Assembly: GCF_030316855.1 (NCBI RefSeq)
Contig: NZ_JASZYR010000003.1
Span: 490,885 to 554,884, forward strand
Source: Variovorax sp. J22P240
GTDB taxonomy: Bacteria > Pseudomonadota > Gammaproteobacteria > Burkholderiales > Burkholderiaceae_C
Reading direction: 5' to 3'
DNA: 64,000 bases
The notes beneath the pieces were generated by a model, which did no database searches, was not told the DNA's origin, and saw only the letters and a program-made list of their open reading frames with translations. Of the stretch, positions 1-8,708 are shown piece by piece. How positions within the stretch are numbered: the first letter of the stretch is position 1; each line of letters opens with the position of its first letter. Both the position numbers and the translations under genes were made by a program.

Positions 1-1656
1 ACCTGGTACGAGGTGCGCGTGACCGAGAAGGGCCACCTGGGCCGGCGCGGCGGCACCGACATGATGGTCGCGATGAACCCGCAGACCTGGGATGCCGACG
101 TGGCCGAGCTGGAGCCTGGCGGCTACCTGTTCTACGACAGCACGCGGCCGCTGCCGCCGTCGAAGTTCCGCGACGACATCCGCGTCATCGGCATGCCGCT
201 GACCGAGATCTGCAACGCGGTCTATCACGACCCGCGCCAGCGGCAGCTCTTCAAGAACATCGTCTACGTGGGCGCGCTGGCGATCTTGTTGGGCATCGAG
301 CCGGAAGTGGTCGAGAAGCTCTTCGGCGAGCAGTACAAGGGCAAGGAGAAGCTGCTGGCTTCCAATGTGCAGGCGCTGAACCTGGGGTGCGACTTCGCCC
401 GTGAGAACCTGCGTGAGCCGGTGGGCCTGCGGGTGCGGCGCGCCAACAGGGTCGGCGACAGGATCTTCGTCGATGGCAACAGCGCCGTCGCGCTGGGGTG
501 TGTGTACGGCGGCGCGACGGTCGCGGCCTGGTACCCGATCACGCCGTCTTCGTCTGTCGCGGAGGCCTTCCAGCGGTACTGCGCGAAGTTCCGGGTCGAC
601 CCGTCCACCGGCCAGAACCGCTTCGCCATCGTGCAGGCCGAAGACGAACTCGCCTCGATCGGCATGGTGGTCGGGGCAGGGTGGAACGGCGCACGCGCCT
701 TCACGCCGACTTCGGGGCCGGGCATCTCGCTGATGAGCGAGTTCATCGGGCTGGCCTACTTCGCGGAGATCCCCGTCACGCTCGTCAACGTGCAGCGCGG
801 CGGGCCGTCCACAGGCATGCCGACGCGCACGCAGCAGGCCGACATCCTCTCCTGTGCCTACGCCTCGCACGGCGACACCAAGCACGTGCTGCTCTTCCCC
901 GAAGACCCGTACGAATGCTTCGAGCACGCAGCGGCGGCGCTGGATCTGGCCGATCGCTTGCAGACGCCGGTGTTCCTGATGACCGACCTCGACATCGGCA
1001 TGAACCAGCGTCTGTGCAAGCCCTTCGCGTGGGACGATGGCAATGTCTACGATCGAGGCAAGGTCATGACCGCCGAGGAACTGGAGGCCGGCCGCGACTT
1101 CGGCCGATACAAGGACGTCGACGGCGACGGCATCCCCTGGCGCACGCTGCCGGGCACGCATCCGACCAAGGGCAGTTTCTTCACGCGCGGCACCACGCGC
1201 GACGCCTATGCCCGCTATTCGGAGCGCGGCCCCGACTACATCTACAACATGGAGCGGCTGCTGAAGAAGTTCGCGACCGCGGCCACGCTGGTGCCGCAGC
1301 CGGTGTTGCGGCTCGCTGCCGAGAAGACCGACCTTGGCGTGATCTATTTCGGATCGACCAGCCCGTCCATGCACGAGGCGCTGGAGGCGCTGGAAGAGAG
1401 TGGCATCCATCTCGACGCGCTGCGGCTGCGCGCCTTTCCGTTCCCGGACAGCGTGGTGCGGTTCCTGGCGCAGCACACGCAGGTGTTCGTGGTCGAGCAG
1501 AACCGCGACGCCCAGATGCGCAGCCTGCTCGTCAACGAGCTGGGCATCGATCCGGCCCGGCTGGTGCCGGTGCTGCATTTCGACGGCACCCCCATCACGG
1601 CACGCTTCATCGCCGACGCCATCAACCGCGTCATCGAGACCAAGGAACCCGCATGA
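1..1656 (+). CDS. korA: 2-oxoacid:ferredoxin oxidoreductase, alpha (gamma-alpha fused) subunit, 5' partial
   Basis: Large subunit of a ferredoxin-type 2-oxoacid oxidoreductase (oxidative decarboxylation of a 2-oxoacid to acyl-CoA; 2-oxoglutarate is the likeliest substrate, not provable here). The reading frame is open at base 1, so the true start is upstream; a GTG at 13 is probably not the start. The first ~120 residues read as the C-terminal part of the gamma domain (KGHLGRRGGTD). They are followed by the alpha pyrimidine-binding domain (GNSAVALGC, YPITPSSSVAE, QAEDELASIG, TSGPGISLMSE) and a C-terminal transketolase-C-like domain (GSTSPSMHEALEAL). The stop overlaps the beta-subunit start as ATGA, so the two are co-translated. 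Confidence 0.9.
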   Translation, partial: TWYEVRVTEKGHLGRRGGTDMMVAMNPQTWDADVAELEPGGYLFYDSTRPLPPSKFRDDIRVIGMPLTEICNAVYHDPRQRQLFKNIVYVGALAILLGIEPEVVEKLFGEQYKGKEKLLASNVQALNLGCDFARENLREPVGLRVRRANRVGDRIFVDGNSAVALGCVYGGATVAAWYPITPSSSVAEAFQRYCAKFRVDPSTGQNRFAIVQAEDELASIGMVVGAGWNGARAFTPTSGPGISLMSEFIGLAYFAEIPVTLVNVQRGGPSTGMPTRTQQADILSCAYASHGDTKHVLLFPEDPYECFEHAAAALDLADRLQTPVFLMTDLDIGMNQRLCKPFAWDDGNVYDRGKVMTAEELEAGRDFGRYKDVDGDGIPWRTLPGTHPTKGSFFTRGTTRDAYARYSERGPDYIYNMERLLKKFATAATLVPQPVLRLAAEKTDLGVIYFGSTSPSMHEALEALEESGIHLDALRLRAFPFPDSVVRFLAQHTQVFVVEQNRDAQMRSLLVNELGIDPARLVPVLHFDGTPITARFIADAINRVIETKEPA

Positions 1657-2708
1657 CCTATCTCGCGAAGCCCCGGCTGCGCCATCCGACCCTGGCCACC
1701 AACAAGGTCGGCTACACGCGTCGCGACTACGAGGGCAAGATCTCCACGCTGTGCGCCGGCTGCGGCCACGACTCCATCTCCGCCGCCATCATCGAGGCCT
1801 GCTGGGAGCTGGACATCGAGCCGCACCGCGTCGCCAAGCTCTCGGGCATCGGTTGCAGCTCCAAGACGCCGGACTACTTCCTCGGCGCCTCGCACGGCTT
1901 CAACACCGTGCATGGCCGCATGCCCAGCGTGCTGACCGGCGCGAACCTCGCCAACCGCGACCTGCTGTATCTCGGCGTCTCGGGCGATGGCGATTCGGCT
2001 TCCATCGGCCTGGGCCAGTTCGCCCACGCCATGCGGCGCGGCGTGCGCATGGCCTACATCGTCGAGAACAATGGCGTCTATGGGCTGACCAAGGGCCAGT
2101 TCTCCGCCACTGCCGACCAAGGCTCCAAGAGCAAGAAGGGCGTCGTCAACACCGACAGCCCCGTCGATCTCGTGGCGATGGCGCTGCAGCTCGGCGCGAG
2201 CTACGTCGGGCGCGGCTTCTCAGGCAACAAGGCGCAGTTGGTGCCGCTCATCAAAGGCGCGATCAGCCACGGCGGCTCCGCCTTCATCGACGTGATCAGC
2301 CCCTGCGTCGCGTTCAACAACCACCCCGGCAGCACCAAGAGCTACGACTACGTGCGCGAGCACAACGAGGCGGTCAGCCGCATCGACTTCATCAGCGGGC
2401 GCGAGGAAATCGCGGTGGACATGGCGCCGGGCGAAGTGCTGGACGTGCGCCAGCACGACGGCACCCTGCTGCGGCTGCGCAGCCTGCACCATGACTACAA
2501 CCCCGGCGACCGCTACGCCGCCATGGCCCACATGCAGCGGCACCAGGAAATGGGCGAGGTGGTGACCGGACTGCTCTACGTCGACCCGCTGGCGACCGAC
2601 CTGCACACGGCGCTCAACACCAGCGACCGGCCGCTCAATACGCTGAGTCCCGCGCAGCTGTGCCCCGGCGCCAAGGCCCTGGAGCGGCTCAACGACGCCT
2701 TGCGCTGA
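1653..2708 (+). CDS. korB: 2-oxoacid:ferredoxin oxidoreductase, beta subunit
   Basis: TPP-binding subunit, 351 residues, a normal length for the family. Visible motifs are CAGCGHDSI near residue 32 (cluster/TPP region), the thiamine diphosphate-Mg motif GDGDSASIG followed about 25 residues later by ENNGVYGLTKGQ, and a pair of cysteines in SGIGCSSK. The start overlaps the alpha stop by ATGA, so stoichiometric coupled expression with the alpha subunit is expected. Together the two subunits form the oxidoreductase that passes electrons to ferredoxin. No ferredoxin gene lies in the window. Confidence 0.9.
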   Translation: MTYLAKPRLRHPTLATNKVGYTRRDYEGKISTLCAGCGHDSISAAIIEACWELDIEPHRVAKLSGIGCSSKTPDYFLGASHGFNTVHGRMPSVLTGANLANRDLLYLGVSGDGDSASIGLGQFAHAMRRGVRMAYIVENNGVYGLTKGQFSATADQGSKSKKGVVNTDSPVDLVAMALQLGASYVGRGFSGNKAQLVPLIKGAISHGGSAFIDVISPCVAFNNHPGSTKSYDYVREHNEAVSRIDFISGREEIAVDMAPGEVLDVRQHDGTLLRLRSLHHDYNPGDRYAAMAHMQRHQEMGEVVTGLLYVDPLATDLHTALNTSDRPLNTLSPAQLCPGAKALERLNDALR

Positions 2709-2752
2709 GGGCGGGCAAAGCGCACCATTGCCGATTCTTCGGGGGACGGACC

Positions 2753-3190
2753 ATGGCCGAACGCACTGTTTTCCAGTCGATCTCGCGCAAGCATGTGACC
2801 AGCCTGGGCCCGCAGGCCAGCGTGCGCGATGCCGCGTGCGTGATGACGCGCGCCAACTGCGGCAGCGTGCTCATCATGGAACCGCCGGACATCCTGCTGG
2901 GCATCCTGACCGAGCGTGACCTGATGACTCGCGTGCTCGCGCGCGGCCTCGATCCCGAGCACACGACGACGCGCGAGGTCATGACGCCCAACCCGATCTG
3001 CGTGCCGCCGGAAACGCCGGTATCGGACGCCATCGTGCTGATGCTGGAGCGCGGCTTCCGGCATCTGCCGCTGCTGTCGGGCAAGAAGATCCTGGGCGTG
3101 TTCTCGGTGCGCGACGCGCTGCCGCGCGAACTCGGCGCGGCGCTCAGCCAGGCGGAGTTCAACGAGCAGGTGAACGACGTTCTGGGGTAG
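2753..3190 (+). CDS. CBS-domain pair protein
   Basis: Soluble protein of 145 residues made almost entirely of two CBS motifs, the adenosyl-ligand-binding module. The first runs about residues 8-65 (SVRDAACVMT, GILTERDLMTRVLA); the second about 75-130 (REVMTPNPICVPPETPVSDA, GVFSVRDAL). It starts 44 bp after the beta-subunit stop on the same strand and may be co-transcribed with the oxidoreductase. A regulatory role for that enzyme is a guess from position alone. The ATG at 2753 is chosen because the family begins just before the first CBS and GGGGGA lies upstream. Confidence 0.85.
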   Translation: MAERTVFQSISRKHVTSLGPQASVRDAACVMTRANCGSVLIMEPPDILLGILTERDLMTRVLARGLDPEHTTTREVMTPNPICVPPETPVSDAIVLMLERGFRHLPLLSGKKILGVFSVRDALPRELGAALSQAEFNEQVNDVLG

Positions 3191-3246
3191 GGCGGTCGCC
3201 CGGCGGCCCTTCGCCGTTCTGACGACTGCTCCATGTAATTCATACG

Positions 3247-3257
3247 TTGTCATACAA
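3247..3257. promoter_or_regulatory. GntR/FadR-like operator upstream of pectate lyase
   Basis: TTGT-CAT-ACAA fits the FadR-subfamily pattern TnGTnnnACnA exactly and lies within a perfect 5-3-5 inverted repeat at 3246-3258. It sits about 45 bp upstream of the -35 box at 3302. Function is inferred. Confidence 0.45.
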
Positions 3258-3301
3258 CAGGGTCGACCCCCGGGGTTACCCGTGTTTGCCAATTGATGGA
3301 C

Positions 3302-3331
3302 TTGACCCTCTGGGAAGGCGTCTTCAATAAT
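3302..3331 (+). promoter_or_regulatory. Sigma70-type promoter for the pectate-lyase gene
   Basis: TTGACC (3302-3307), an 18-base spacer and AATAAT (3326-3331) give a near-consensus housekeeping promoter about 90 bp before the ATG at 3424. It is bracketed by two palindromes (3246-3258 and 3352-3372), an arrangement suited to repression by looping. Confidence 0.5.
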
Positions 3332-3351
3332 CGCCGCCCCACAGCCGTAAG

Positions 3352-3372
3352 ACAACTGATGTTGTACGACAT
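3352..3372. promoter_or_regulatory. Downstream palindromic operator candidates
   Basis: Two overlapping dyads: ACAAC-TGAT-GTTGT (3352-3365, perfect arms) and ATGTTGTACGACAT (3359-3372, 12 of 14 symmetric). The second resembles the TTGTnnnACAA site at 3247, and both lie in the 5' leader of the pectate-lyase transcript. Confidence 0.4.
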
Positions 3373-3423
3373 CTGATGACTGTGCCGGTGATTTTCAGAC
3401 ACTCAACCAGAAAAGGATTGCCC

Positions 3424-5265
3424 ATGAAGCGCAGACAGTTCGCTCTTTCGGTCCTGTCCCCCGTCGCGCTGGTCGCCTGCGGCGGCGGCAGCGACAACCC
3501 CGTCTTCCTCCCCCCTGCTGCCGCTCCTGCGCCCGCGCCCGCGCCTGCCCCGGCACCGGGTCCCCAGGCCCCCGCCCTGGTGGCGCTCAAGAGCGCCACG
3601 AGCTACATGGACGAAGTCGTCTCCTACAAGGGCGGCTACGTGTGGTCGTATTCACCTGACCTCACGCAGACTTTCGGCGAGATGGAAGCCAAACGCACCA
3701 TGCTCTGGCTGCAGCCGCCGGGCACCTCCTCCATCGGCCACATCTATCTCGACGCCTACCACGCGACCGGTGACGAGCGCTTCTACCAGGCGGCCGACCG
3801 CACCGCCAAGGCGGTCGCCTCCGCTCAGCACAGTTCGGGCGGCTGGAACTACATCTATGACTTCGCCGGCGAGGAGTCGCTGAAGCACTGGTATGACACC
3901 GTGGGCAAGAACGGCTGGCGCCTGGAAGAGTTCCAGCACTATTACGGCAACGCGACCTTCGACGACGCCACCACCGCAGTCGCCTCGCAGCTGATGCTGC
4001 GCATGTACCTGGAGAAGAAGGACCCGGTCTACCAGGCCGCCACCAACAACGCCATCAAGTTCATCACCGAAGCGCAGTTCGGTCCGCAGTTCGGCGTGGC
4101 CGACGGCGGCTGGCCGCAGCGCTTTCCGCACAACCCGAACGCGGTCAGCTCCATGCCTTTGCCCAACCCCACGCAGTTGCCTGCGGGTGCGCGTGCGGGC
4201 ATGGAAGACAGCGACTACACGCTGCACGTGACCTTCAACGATGACGTCATGGGCGAGAACATCAAGTTCCTGACCCTGTGCGTGATGGCGCTGGGCCGCA
4301 CGGACCTGGTGGCGAACATCACGCGGGCCATGGATTGCATGCAGCGGATGCAGTGGACCTCGCCGACGCAGCCCCTGCAGTCGGGCTGGAGCCTTCAGCA
4401 CCTGTCGCGCGATACCAGTGGCCGCCCGGCCGGCGCTCCGGCAGGCGCGCGCTCCTACGAGCCGCGTTCGCTGGCCACGCACACTACGCAGACCAACATT
4501 CAGCAGCTCCTGGGCTACTTCCAGCTGACCGGCGACAAGAAGTACCTGTCGCAGCTGCAGAAGGCGATCGACTGGCTGAAGTCCCCCTCGATCCAGCTTC
4601 CCGCCAACGTCTCGACCCTCAACCCGCTGCTCGCCGGCCGCAACGTCGCGACCTTTATCGAGCTGGACACGAACGAGCCGCTCTACATCCACCGCTACGG
4701 CTCCAACATCAATAACGGCGCGTACTTCTTCGACAAGGACATCACCAACACCATCAGCCACTACTCGTCGGGCCGCTCGGTCGATCCCGCCGCGCTGCAA
4801 AAGCGCCTGGACGATTTCAATGCGATGACGCAGGCGCAGATCGATGCCATGGTTGCGAAGTCCCCGCTGAGAGCCACCACGGCCCGCGCCCTGCCGAAGT
4901 ACTTCGCCGCGATTCGCGAAGTGGATTTCCCGGACCTGTTCGAAGGCGCCGTGATGAAGACGCCGGTGGTGCCCGAATCCGAAGTGCAGACGATCATCTC
5001 CGCGCTGGTGGACGGCAAGTACTGGACCGCGCCGGTGCCCGAGATCGTGAACCCGTATCGCGGCGACGGCCCGGCGACGCCGTACACCGGCACGGCCTAT
5101 CGCAGCCGCCACGTGGGTGATGTGTACGACACCTCTCCGTACCCGGCCGATGTGCCGCCGGATATCGCCCCCTATGTGAAGCGCGACAAGCCGCAGTTCA
5201 TCATCACGTCGAACTTCATCGCCCGGATGGGGCGGCTGATTTCGTTCGTCGGGCCGGTGGCCTGA
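3424..5265 (+). CDS. Secreted lipoprotein, pectate lyase family 10-like
   Basis: Protein of 613 residues with a lipoprotein signal (lipobox LVAC near residue 19), then a Pro/Ala-rich tether (about residues 30-48) typical of surface- or periplasm-anchored enzymes. The catalytic-type region resembles polysaccharide lyase family 10. GGWPQRFP (about residue 235) and the LHVTFNDDVM segment match the conserved GGWPQ and ITFNDxxM signatures, and an N-terminal all-helical part carries GGWNYIYDF. The protein is much longer than a bare PL10 domain (~330 residues), with a C-terminal extension rich in aromatics. It probably cleaves pectate or a related uronan outside the cell. The exact substrate is uncertain; other alpha/alpha-toroid lyases are possible. 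A promoter and operator-like sites precede it. Confidence 0.7.
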   Translation: MKRRQFALSVLSPVALVACGGGSDNPVFLPPAAAPAPAPAPAPAPGPQAPALVALKSATSYMDEVVSYKGGYVWSYSPDLTQTFGEMEAKRTMLWLQPPGTSSIGHIYLDAYHATGDERFYQAADRTAKAVASAQHSSGGWNYIYDFAGEESLKHWYDTVGKNGWRLEEFQHYYGNATFDDATTAVASQLMLRMYLEKKDPVYQAATNNAIKFITEAQFGPQFGVADGGWPQRFPHNPNAVSSMPLPNPTQLPAGARAGMEDSDYTLHVTFNDDVMGENIKFLTLCVMALGRTDLVANITRAMDCMQRMQWTSPTQPLQSGWSLQHLSRDTSGRPAGAPAGARSYEPRSLATHTTQTNIQQLLGYFQLTGDKKYLSQLQKAIDWLKSPSIQLPANVSTLNPLLAGRNVATFIELDTNEPLYIHRYGSNINNGAYFFDKDITNTISHYSSGRSVDPAALQKRLDDFNAMTQAQIDAMVAKSPLRATTARALPKYFAAIREVDFPDLFEGAVMKTPVVPESEVQTIISALVDGKYWTAPVPEIVNPYRGDGPATPYTGTAYRSRHVGDVYDTSPYPADVPPDIAPYVKRDKPQFIITSNFIARMGRLISFVGPVA

Positions 5266-5402
5266 GGCGGTGCGACGACCTGTGCCGCCGCTTTGCCAGG
5301 AGTGAGCGGCGCAGGTCGAAGCCCGCGCCGGCTTCCGATTGCCCCGCAAGCGTTCAAGTGCTTCAATGTCGGCTCTTGCTTGCTGCGACGAAGGAGACTT
5401 CC

Positions 5403-5717
5403 ATGGCCTACGAAGCGCGATATGTCCTGCGACCCAACCCCGGAGCCGATCTCGGGACCGTCATCGAATCGTTGAAGGCGGGCGCGGCACTCTGGAAGAA
5501 GCATGGCGCGCCCAGCCCGCGGTTTTGGAGCGTGGCATCAGGCGAACTGGGCAGCTATGTTCTGACCGTGCAGTTCGAGAACGCGATGGAATACGCCAAG
5601 GTCACGGACCCGTTGTCGGCCGATCCCGAATTCCGCCGCTGGCAAGCGAACAACCTCCAGTCCGGAGCGTTCACGTGGGTGCGCAGCGACCTCATGCGCG
5701 AGATCGCTCTGCCGTAA
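5403..5717 (+). CDS. Small unknown protein, possible dimeric alpha/beta-barrel
   Basis: Cytosolic-looking protein of 104 residues; AAGGAG about 9 bases before the ATG supports the start. I do not recognise the family. The pattern of an N-terminal strand, a long helix (VIESLKAGAALWKKHG), two strands and an amphipathic helix suggests a ferredoxin-like, antibiotic-monooxygenase-like fold, but no catalytic signature is visible. It stands alone between the lyase and a convergent VWA gene. Confidence 0.6.
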   Translation: MAYEARYVLRPNPGADLGTVIESLKAGAALWKKHGAPSPRFWSVASGELGSYVLTVQFENAMEYAKVTDPLSADPEFRRWQANNLQSGAFTWVRSDLMREIALP

Positions 5718-5737
5718 CGCGGAAAGCAGTGCTTCGC

Positions 5738-6772
5738 TCAGGCGATGCGCCCGAACCAGAGCAGCGACAGCGTGGCTGCCGCTGTCGCAATCAGGGCGGA
5801 AATCAGCGCCAGAACGCCGGTGAGCTCGGTTTCCCGCGTCAGCACCTGCAGACGCGAGCCCAGGTTTTGATAGACGCCGCGCAGCATCTCTGCCGTGCCC
5901 GCATGGTGGTACTCGCCGCCGGTCATGCGCGCCACTTCGCGCAGGGTCGGTTCGTCCAGCTGCATGTAGATGGCCATGCCCTCTGGCGTGGCAGCGTCGC
6001 CAGCCACTGTCCCCAGCCCGATCACGTAGATGCGAACGCCACGATCGGCCGCCATCTTCGCTGCTTCCAGGGTATCGACGCCGGTGGTGCGACGACCATC
6101 GCTCAGCAAAATGATCGCGGCCGAGTCGTAAGACCCCGGCGCCACCGGCGTGATCTGCTTCGGCGGCGCCTTGGCTTTCTCGTCCAGGCTGCGCCCGATG
6201 CGCATGCTGCCGAACGTCATGTCGCCGAGCTCAATGCCCTGCTCCGGAAACAGCTCAGCCAGACACAGCACGATCGCATTGCCCACCGCAGTCCCCATCT
6301 GCATCTGGAAGGCATCGATGCTTGCAACAAGGGAATCGCGATCCAGCGTCGCGCGTTGGGCGACATGGCTGCTGCCGGCAAATGTGACGAGCCCGACTTC
6401 AATGTTCTTGGGCAGCTCGCGCAGAAATGACTTTGCCGCATCCTGCGCGGCCACGATCCGGCTCGGTTTCACGTCCGTGACGCGCATGCTGAGCGACACG
6501 TCGATGGCCAGCATGATCGAGGACCGTGCCCAGGGCAGAGGCACTCGCGCCACGGGGCGAGCGGCCGCAATCAACAACCCCGAGCAGGCCAGCAGGAACA
6601 ACGCCGGAGGCAGGTGACGCCGCCAGGCGTGGCCAGCGGCCGCGCGGACGACGCCAAGGCTGCTATAGCGCAAGGCCGTCTTGCTTCGACGGCGCAGCAG
6701 CCAGACATACGCCGCCGGCAATAGCAGCAAGCCTGGCAGGAGCCAGAGGAAGTCGGGCCAGAGGAAGAACAT
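5738..6772 (-). CDS. VWA-domain membrane protein (BatA-like)
   Basis: Protein of 344 residues with N-terminal membrane helices (residues ~5-22 and ~55-72), a von Willebrand A domain and a C-terminal membrane helix (LISALIATAAATLSLLWFG). The MIDAS metal site is intact: DVSLSM near residue 88 and LLSDGRRTTG further on. An insertion between the strands (KAKAPPKQITPVAPGS) precedes the second part of the domain. It resembles the Bat aerotolerance/MoxR-associated proteins, yet no MoxR ATPase or Bat partner is adjacent. The ATG at 6772 was chosen because the residues upstream of it do not look like protein. It runs convergent to 5403-5717. Confidence 0.8.
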   Translation of the reverse strand: MFFLWPDFLWLLPGLLLLPAAYVWLLRRRSKTALRYSSLGVVRAAAGHAWRRHLPPALFLLACSGLLIAAARPVARVPLPWARSSIMLAIDVSLSMRVTDVKPSRIVAAQDAAKSFLRELPKNIEVGLVTFAGSSHVAQRATLDRDSLVASIDAFQMQMGTAVGNAIVLCLAELFPEQGIELGDMTFGSMRIGRSLDEKAKAPPKQITPVAPGSYDSAAIILLSDGRRTTGVDTLEAAKMAADRGVRIYVIGLGTVAGDAATPEGMAIYMQLDEPTLREVARMTGGEYHHAGTAEMLRGVYQNLGSRLQVLTRETELTGVLALISALIATAAATLSLLWFGRIA

Positions 6773-6905
6773 CGGCGGCGCGTTGCATTGATCCTGCAGC
6801 TCGGCAATGGCGCCGCAACCCCGGCAGGCGGGTGCAAGCGTGGGTCCGCGTTGCAGCAATATCGTGCCTGCGAAGGGCGCGTTCCGCAACCGGGGACCGA
6901 ACGCG

Positions 6906-7853
6906 TCAGTGCTCCCGTGGGCGCAAGGATCTACGGGAGTCTGCGTTGATTTCCTGTTCCTTGATCTCCGGACGATCGGCGCGCACCGGCCACAGTACCG
7001 AGGCGATGGCCACCATCATGAGCACGACGGCGGTCCAGTCCTGCCAGTACACCGTCTCGCCCAGCCACAGCGCTCCGCTGAACACGCCGAGCACCGGGAT
7101 CAGCATGACGCTCAGGGTGGAGGCGACCGGCGGCAGTCCGCGTGCGAGATAGAACCAGGCCGCGTGCGCAAAGCCGAAGATCAGCACGGCGTTGTAGGCG
7201 ATCGCGGCCCAGGCGGCTTGGCCGGGGGGCTGCCATTGCGAGCGCTCGAATACCAGCGAGAGCAAGGTCATCACCACGGCGGTGAGCGCCGTCATCCAGA
7301 ACGAGAGCGTGAGCGTGGGCAACGGGATGCGCGTGCGGCGCAGCAACTGCGTGCCCAGTGCCCAGGTGGCGGCGGCCACCAAGGCCAGCGCGACGAAGCC
7401 GGGGCGCCCTGCGAGATGGGTGAACTCGTGCCACAGCAGCAGCCCCACGCCGAGCGCGCATGAGCTCACGCCCAGCCAGCCGCGACGCGTGAGCATTGCC
7501 GAGAAGAGCACCGCGCCGATCACGGCCGAGAACACCGGCATCGTGTAGCCCAGGATCGCCGCACGGCCGCTGGACAGTGCCTTCACCGCCAGGATGATGC
7601 ATGCGTGCCACACGAACATGTTGGTGGCCGCGAGCCAGAGCAATTCAGGCCAATGGCGCCGCGGCACCCGGAATGGCGTCTTCATCACCACCAGCGCCAG
7701 ACCGAGGACGGGCAGGCCGAGCCACAGCGAGAGGGTGCGAAAGGCCAACGGCGGATAGTCGGCCACGCCCAGTTTCATCACCGGCCAGTTGAGGCCCCAG
7801 ACCAGCGTGAGTGGAACGAGCAGGGCGATCTGGCGCAGCGAGAGGGTTTGCAT
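6906..7853 (-). CDS. DMT-superfamily permease (EamA type)
   Basis: Inner-membrane protein of 315 residues with about ten hydrophobic helices arranged as two EamA repeats (first TLVWGLNWPVMKLG, second around ATWALGTQLLRRT). This is the standard length for drug/metabolite transporters that export amino acids or other small metabolites. The substrate cannot be read from the sequence. A charged C-terminal tail of about 20 residues follows the last helix. It is divergent from the bactofilin gene, with a 56 bp gap. Confidence 0.85.
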   Translation of the reverse strand: MQTLSLRQIALLVPLTLVWGLNWPVMKLGVADYPPLAFRTLSLWLGLPVLGLALVVMKTPFRVPRRHWPELLWLAATNMFVWHACIILAVKALSSGRAAILGYTMPVFSAVIGAVLFSAMLTRRGWLGVSSCALGVGLLLWHEFTHLAGRPGFVALALVAAATWALGTQLLRRTRIPLPTLTLSFWMTALTAVVMTLLSLVFERSQWQPPGQAAWAAIAYNAVLIFGFAHAAWFYLARGLPPVASTLSVMLIPVLGVFSGALWLGETVYWQDWTAVVLMMVAIASVLWPVRADRPEIKEQEINADSRRSLRPREH

Positions 7854-7909
7854 GGGTGGGCATTGTGGCCTGCATGCCTACGATGGGCGCACTCTGAAGG
7901 AGACACGTC

Positions 7910-8467
7910 ATGAGCACACAGTCGCCTTTCTTTGGCAAACGCGCACGCGATGCCGAAGCGGATTCCGGTATCGCTCGCCCGAGCGCCGAAGCGGAACCCC
8001 ACATGGACTTCAATCCCTCGGCGGCGCAGGTGGCCAACGCGACACTGGCGGCGGCCATGGAAGGTGGCAGCAAGCTCATCGTCGGCCCGAACATCAAGCT
8101 CAAGGGCGTCGAGATCACCGACTGCGACACGCTCGAGGTCGAGGGGATGGTCGAGGCATCGATGGATGCCCGCGTGATGAAGATCGCCGAGCAAGGCGTC
8201 TTCAAGGGCTCGGCCCAGTTCGATCTCGTGACGATCCACGGCCAGTTCGATGGCAGCCTCACGGTGCGGCAAGTCCTCGTGATTCATGCGACCGGGAAGG
8301 TCACGGGCAAGGTTCGCTACAGCCGGCTCGTTGTCGAAGAGGGCGGGCAACTGTCGGGCGAGATCAGTGTCTACAGGGCACAGGAGAGCCCACGGTCGCC
8401 GCCTCCGGTACCTCCGCCGGCGGCCGTACAAGCACCAGCCGGGCCTTCGCCGGCACGACGCCCCTGA
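7910..8467 (+). CDS. Bactofilin
   Basis: Bactofilin-domain protein of 185 residues, a cytoskeletal filament former often tied to cell shape or envelope enzyme placement. The core (about residues 50-150) has the repeated short-strand beta-helix pattern (VEITDCDTLEVEGMVEASMDARVMKI, then FKGSAQFDLVTIHGQFDGSL, both read as strand-turn repeats). It is flanked by a disordered N-terminus and a Pro/Ala-rich C-terminus, as is usual. GAAGGAG lies about 8 bases upstream of the ATG. It is monocistronic here; the usual M23 peptidase neighbour is absent. Confidence 0.85.
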   Translation: MSTQSPFFGKRARDAEADSGIARPSAEAEPHMDFNPSAAQVANATLAAAMEGGSKLIVGPNIKLKGVEITDCDTLEVEGMVEASMDARVMKIAEQGVFKGSAQFDLVTIHGQFDGSLTVRQVLVIHATGKVTGKVRYSRLVVEEGGQLSGEISVYRAQESPRSPPPVPPPAAVQAPAGPSPARRP

Positions 8468-8490
8468 AGAAGTCCCTATCGATCGCGCCG

Positions 8491-8504
8491 CAAGAAGTTT
8501 CTTG
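8491..8504. promoter_or_regulatory. Perfect inverted repeat before the biotin operon
   Basis: CAAGAA-GT-TTCTTG is a perfect 6-2-6 dyad in the 206 bp gap between the bactofilin gene and bioA. The two-base centre is too short for a terminator loop, so a protein-binding site is more likely. No BioR-type or BirA-type operator was recognised in the same gap. Confidence 0.35.
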
Positions 8505-8582
8505 AGGGAAACGAGACGACGCTGCTAGGCACCGCGGCGTGCGCCTTCGTACAGTCTGCGGCGCGACTAAAGGGAGTGCCTC

Positions 8583-8708
8583 ATGTCGTCCTCGCCGGAC
8601 ATCCATCCCTCGGCAGGGTCGCCCGAGTATCACGGCGGGCGACGCACGGCGCATTTGCCGACGGGAGACGACCATGAACATTCCGGAGCTCCCGTCCATC
8701 TCCCCTGA
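8583..8708 (+). CDS. Possible 41-residue leader ORF overlapping the bioA start
   Basis: Starts with ATG preceded by AAAGGGAG at a good distance (about 8 bases) and ends inside bioA, overlapping the bioA ATG at 8674 in another frame. This is the geometry of translational coupling. The encoded peptide (MSSSPDIHPSAGSPEYHGGR and beyond, His/Pro-rich) matches no family I know. It could equally be a chance frame. Confidence 0.25.
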   Translation: MSSSPDIHPSAGSPEYHGGRRTAHLPTGDDHEHSGAPVHLP

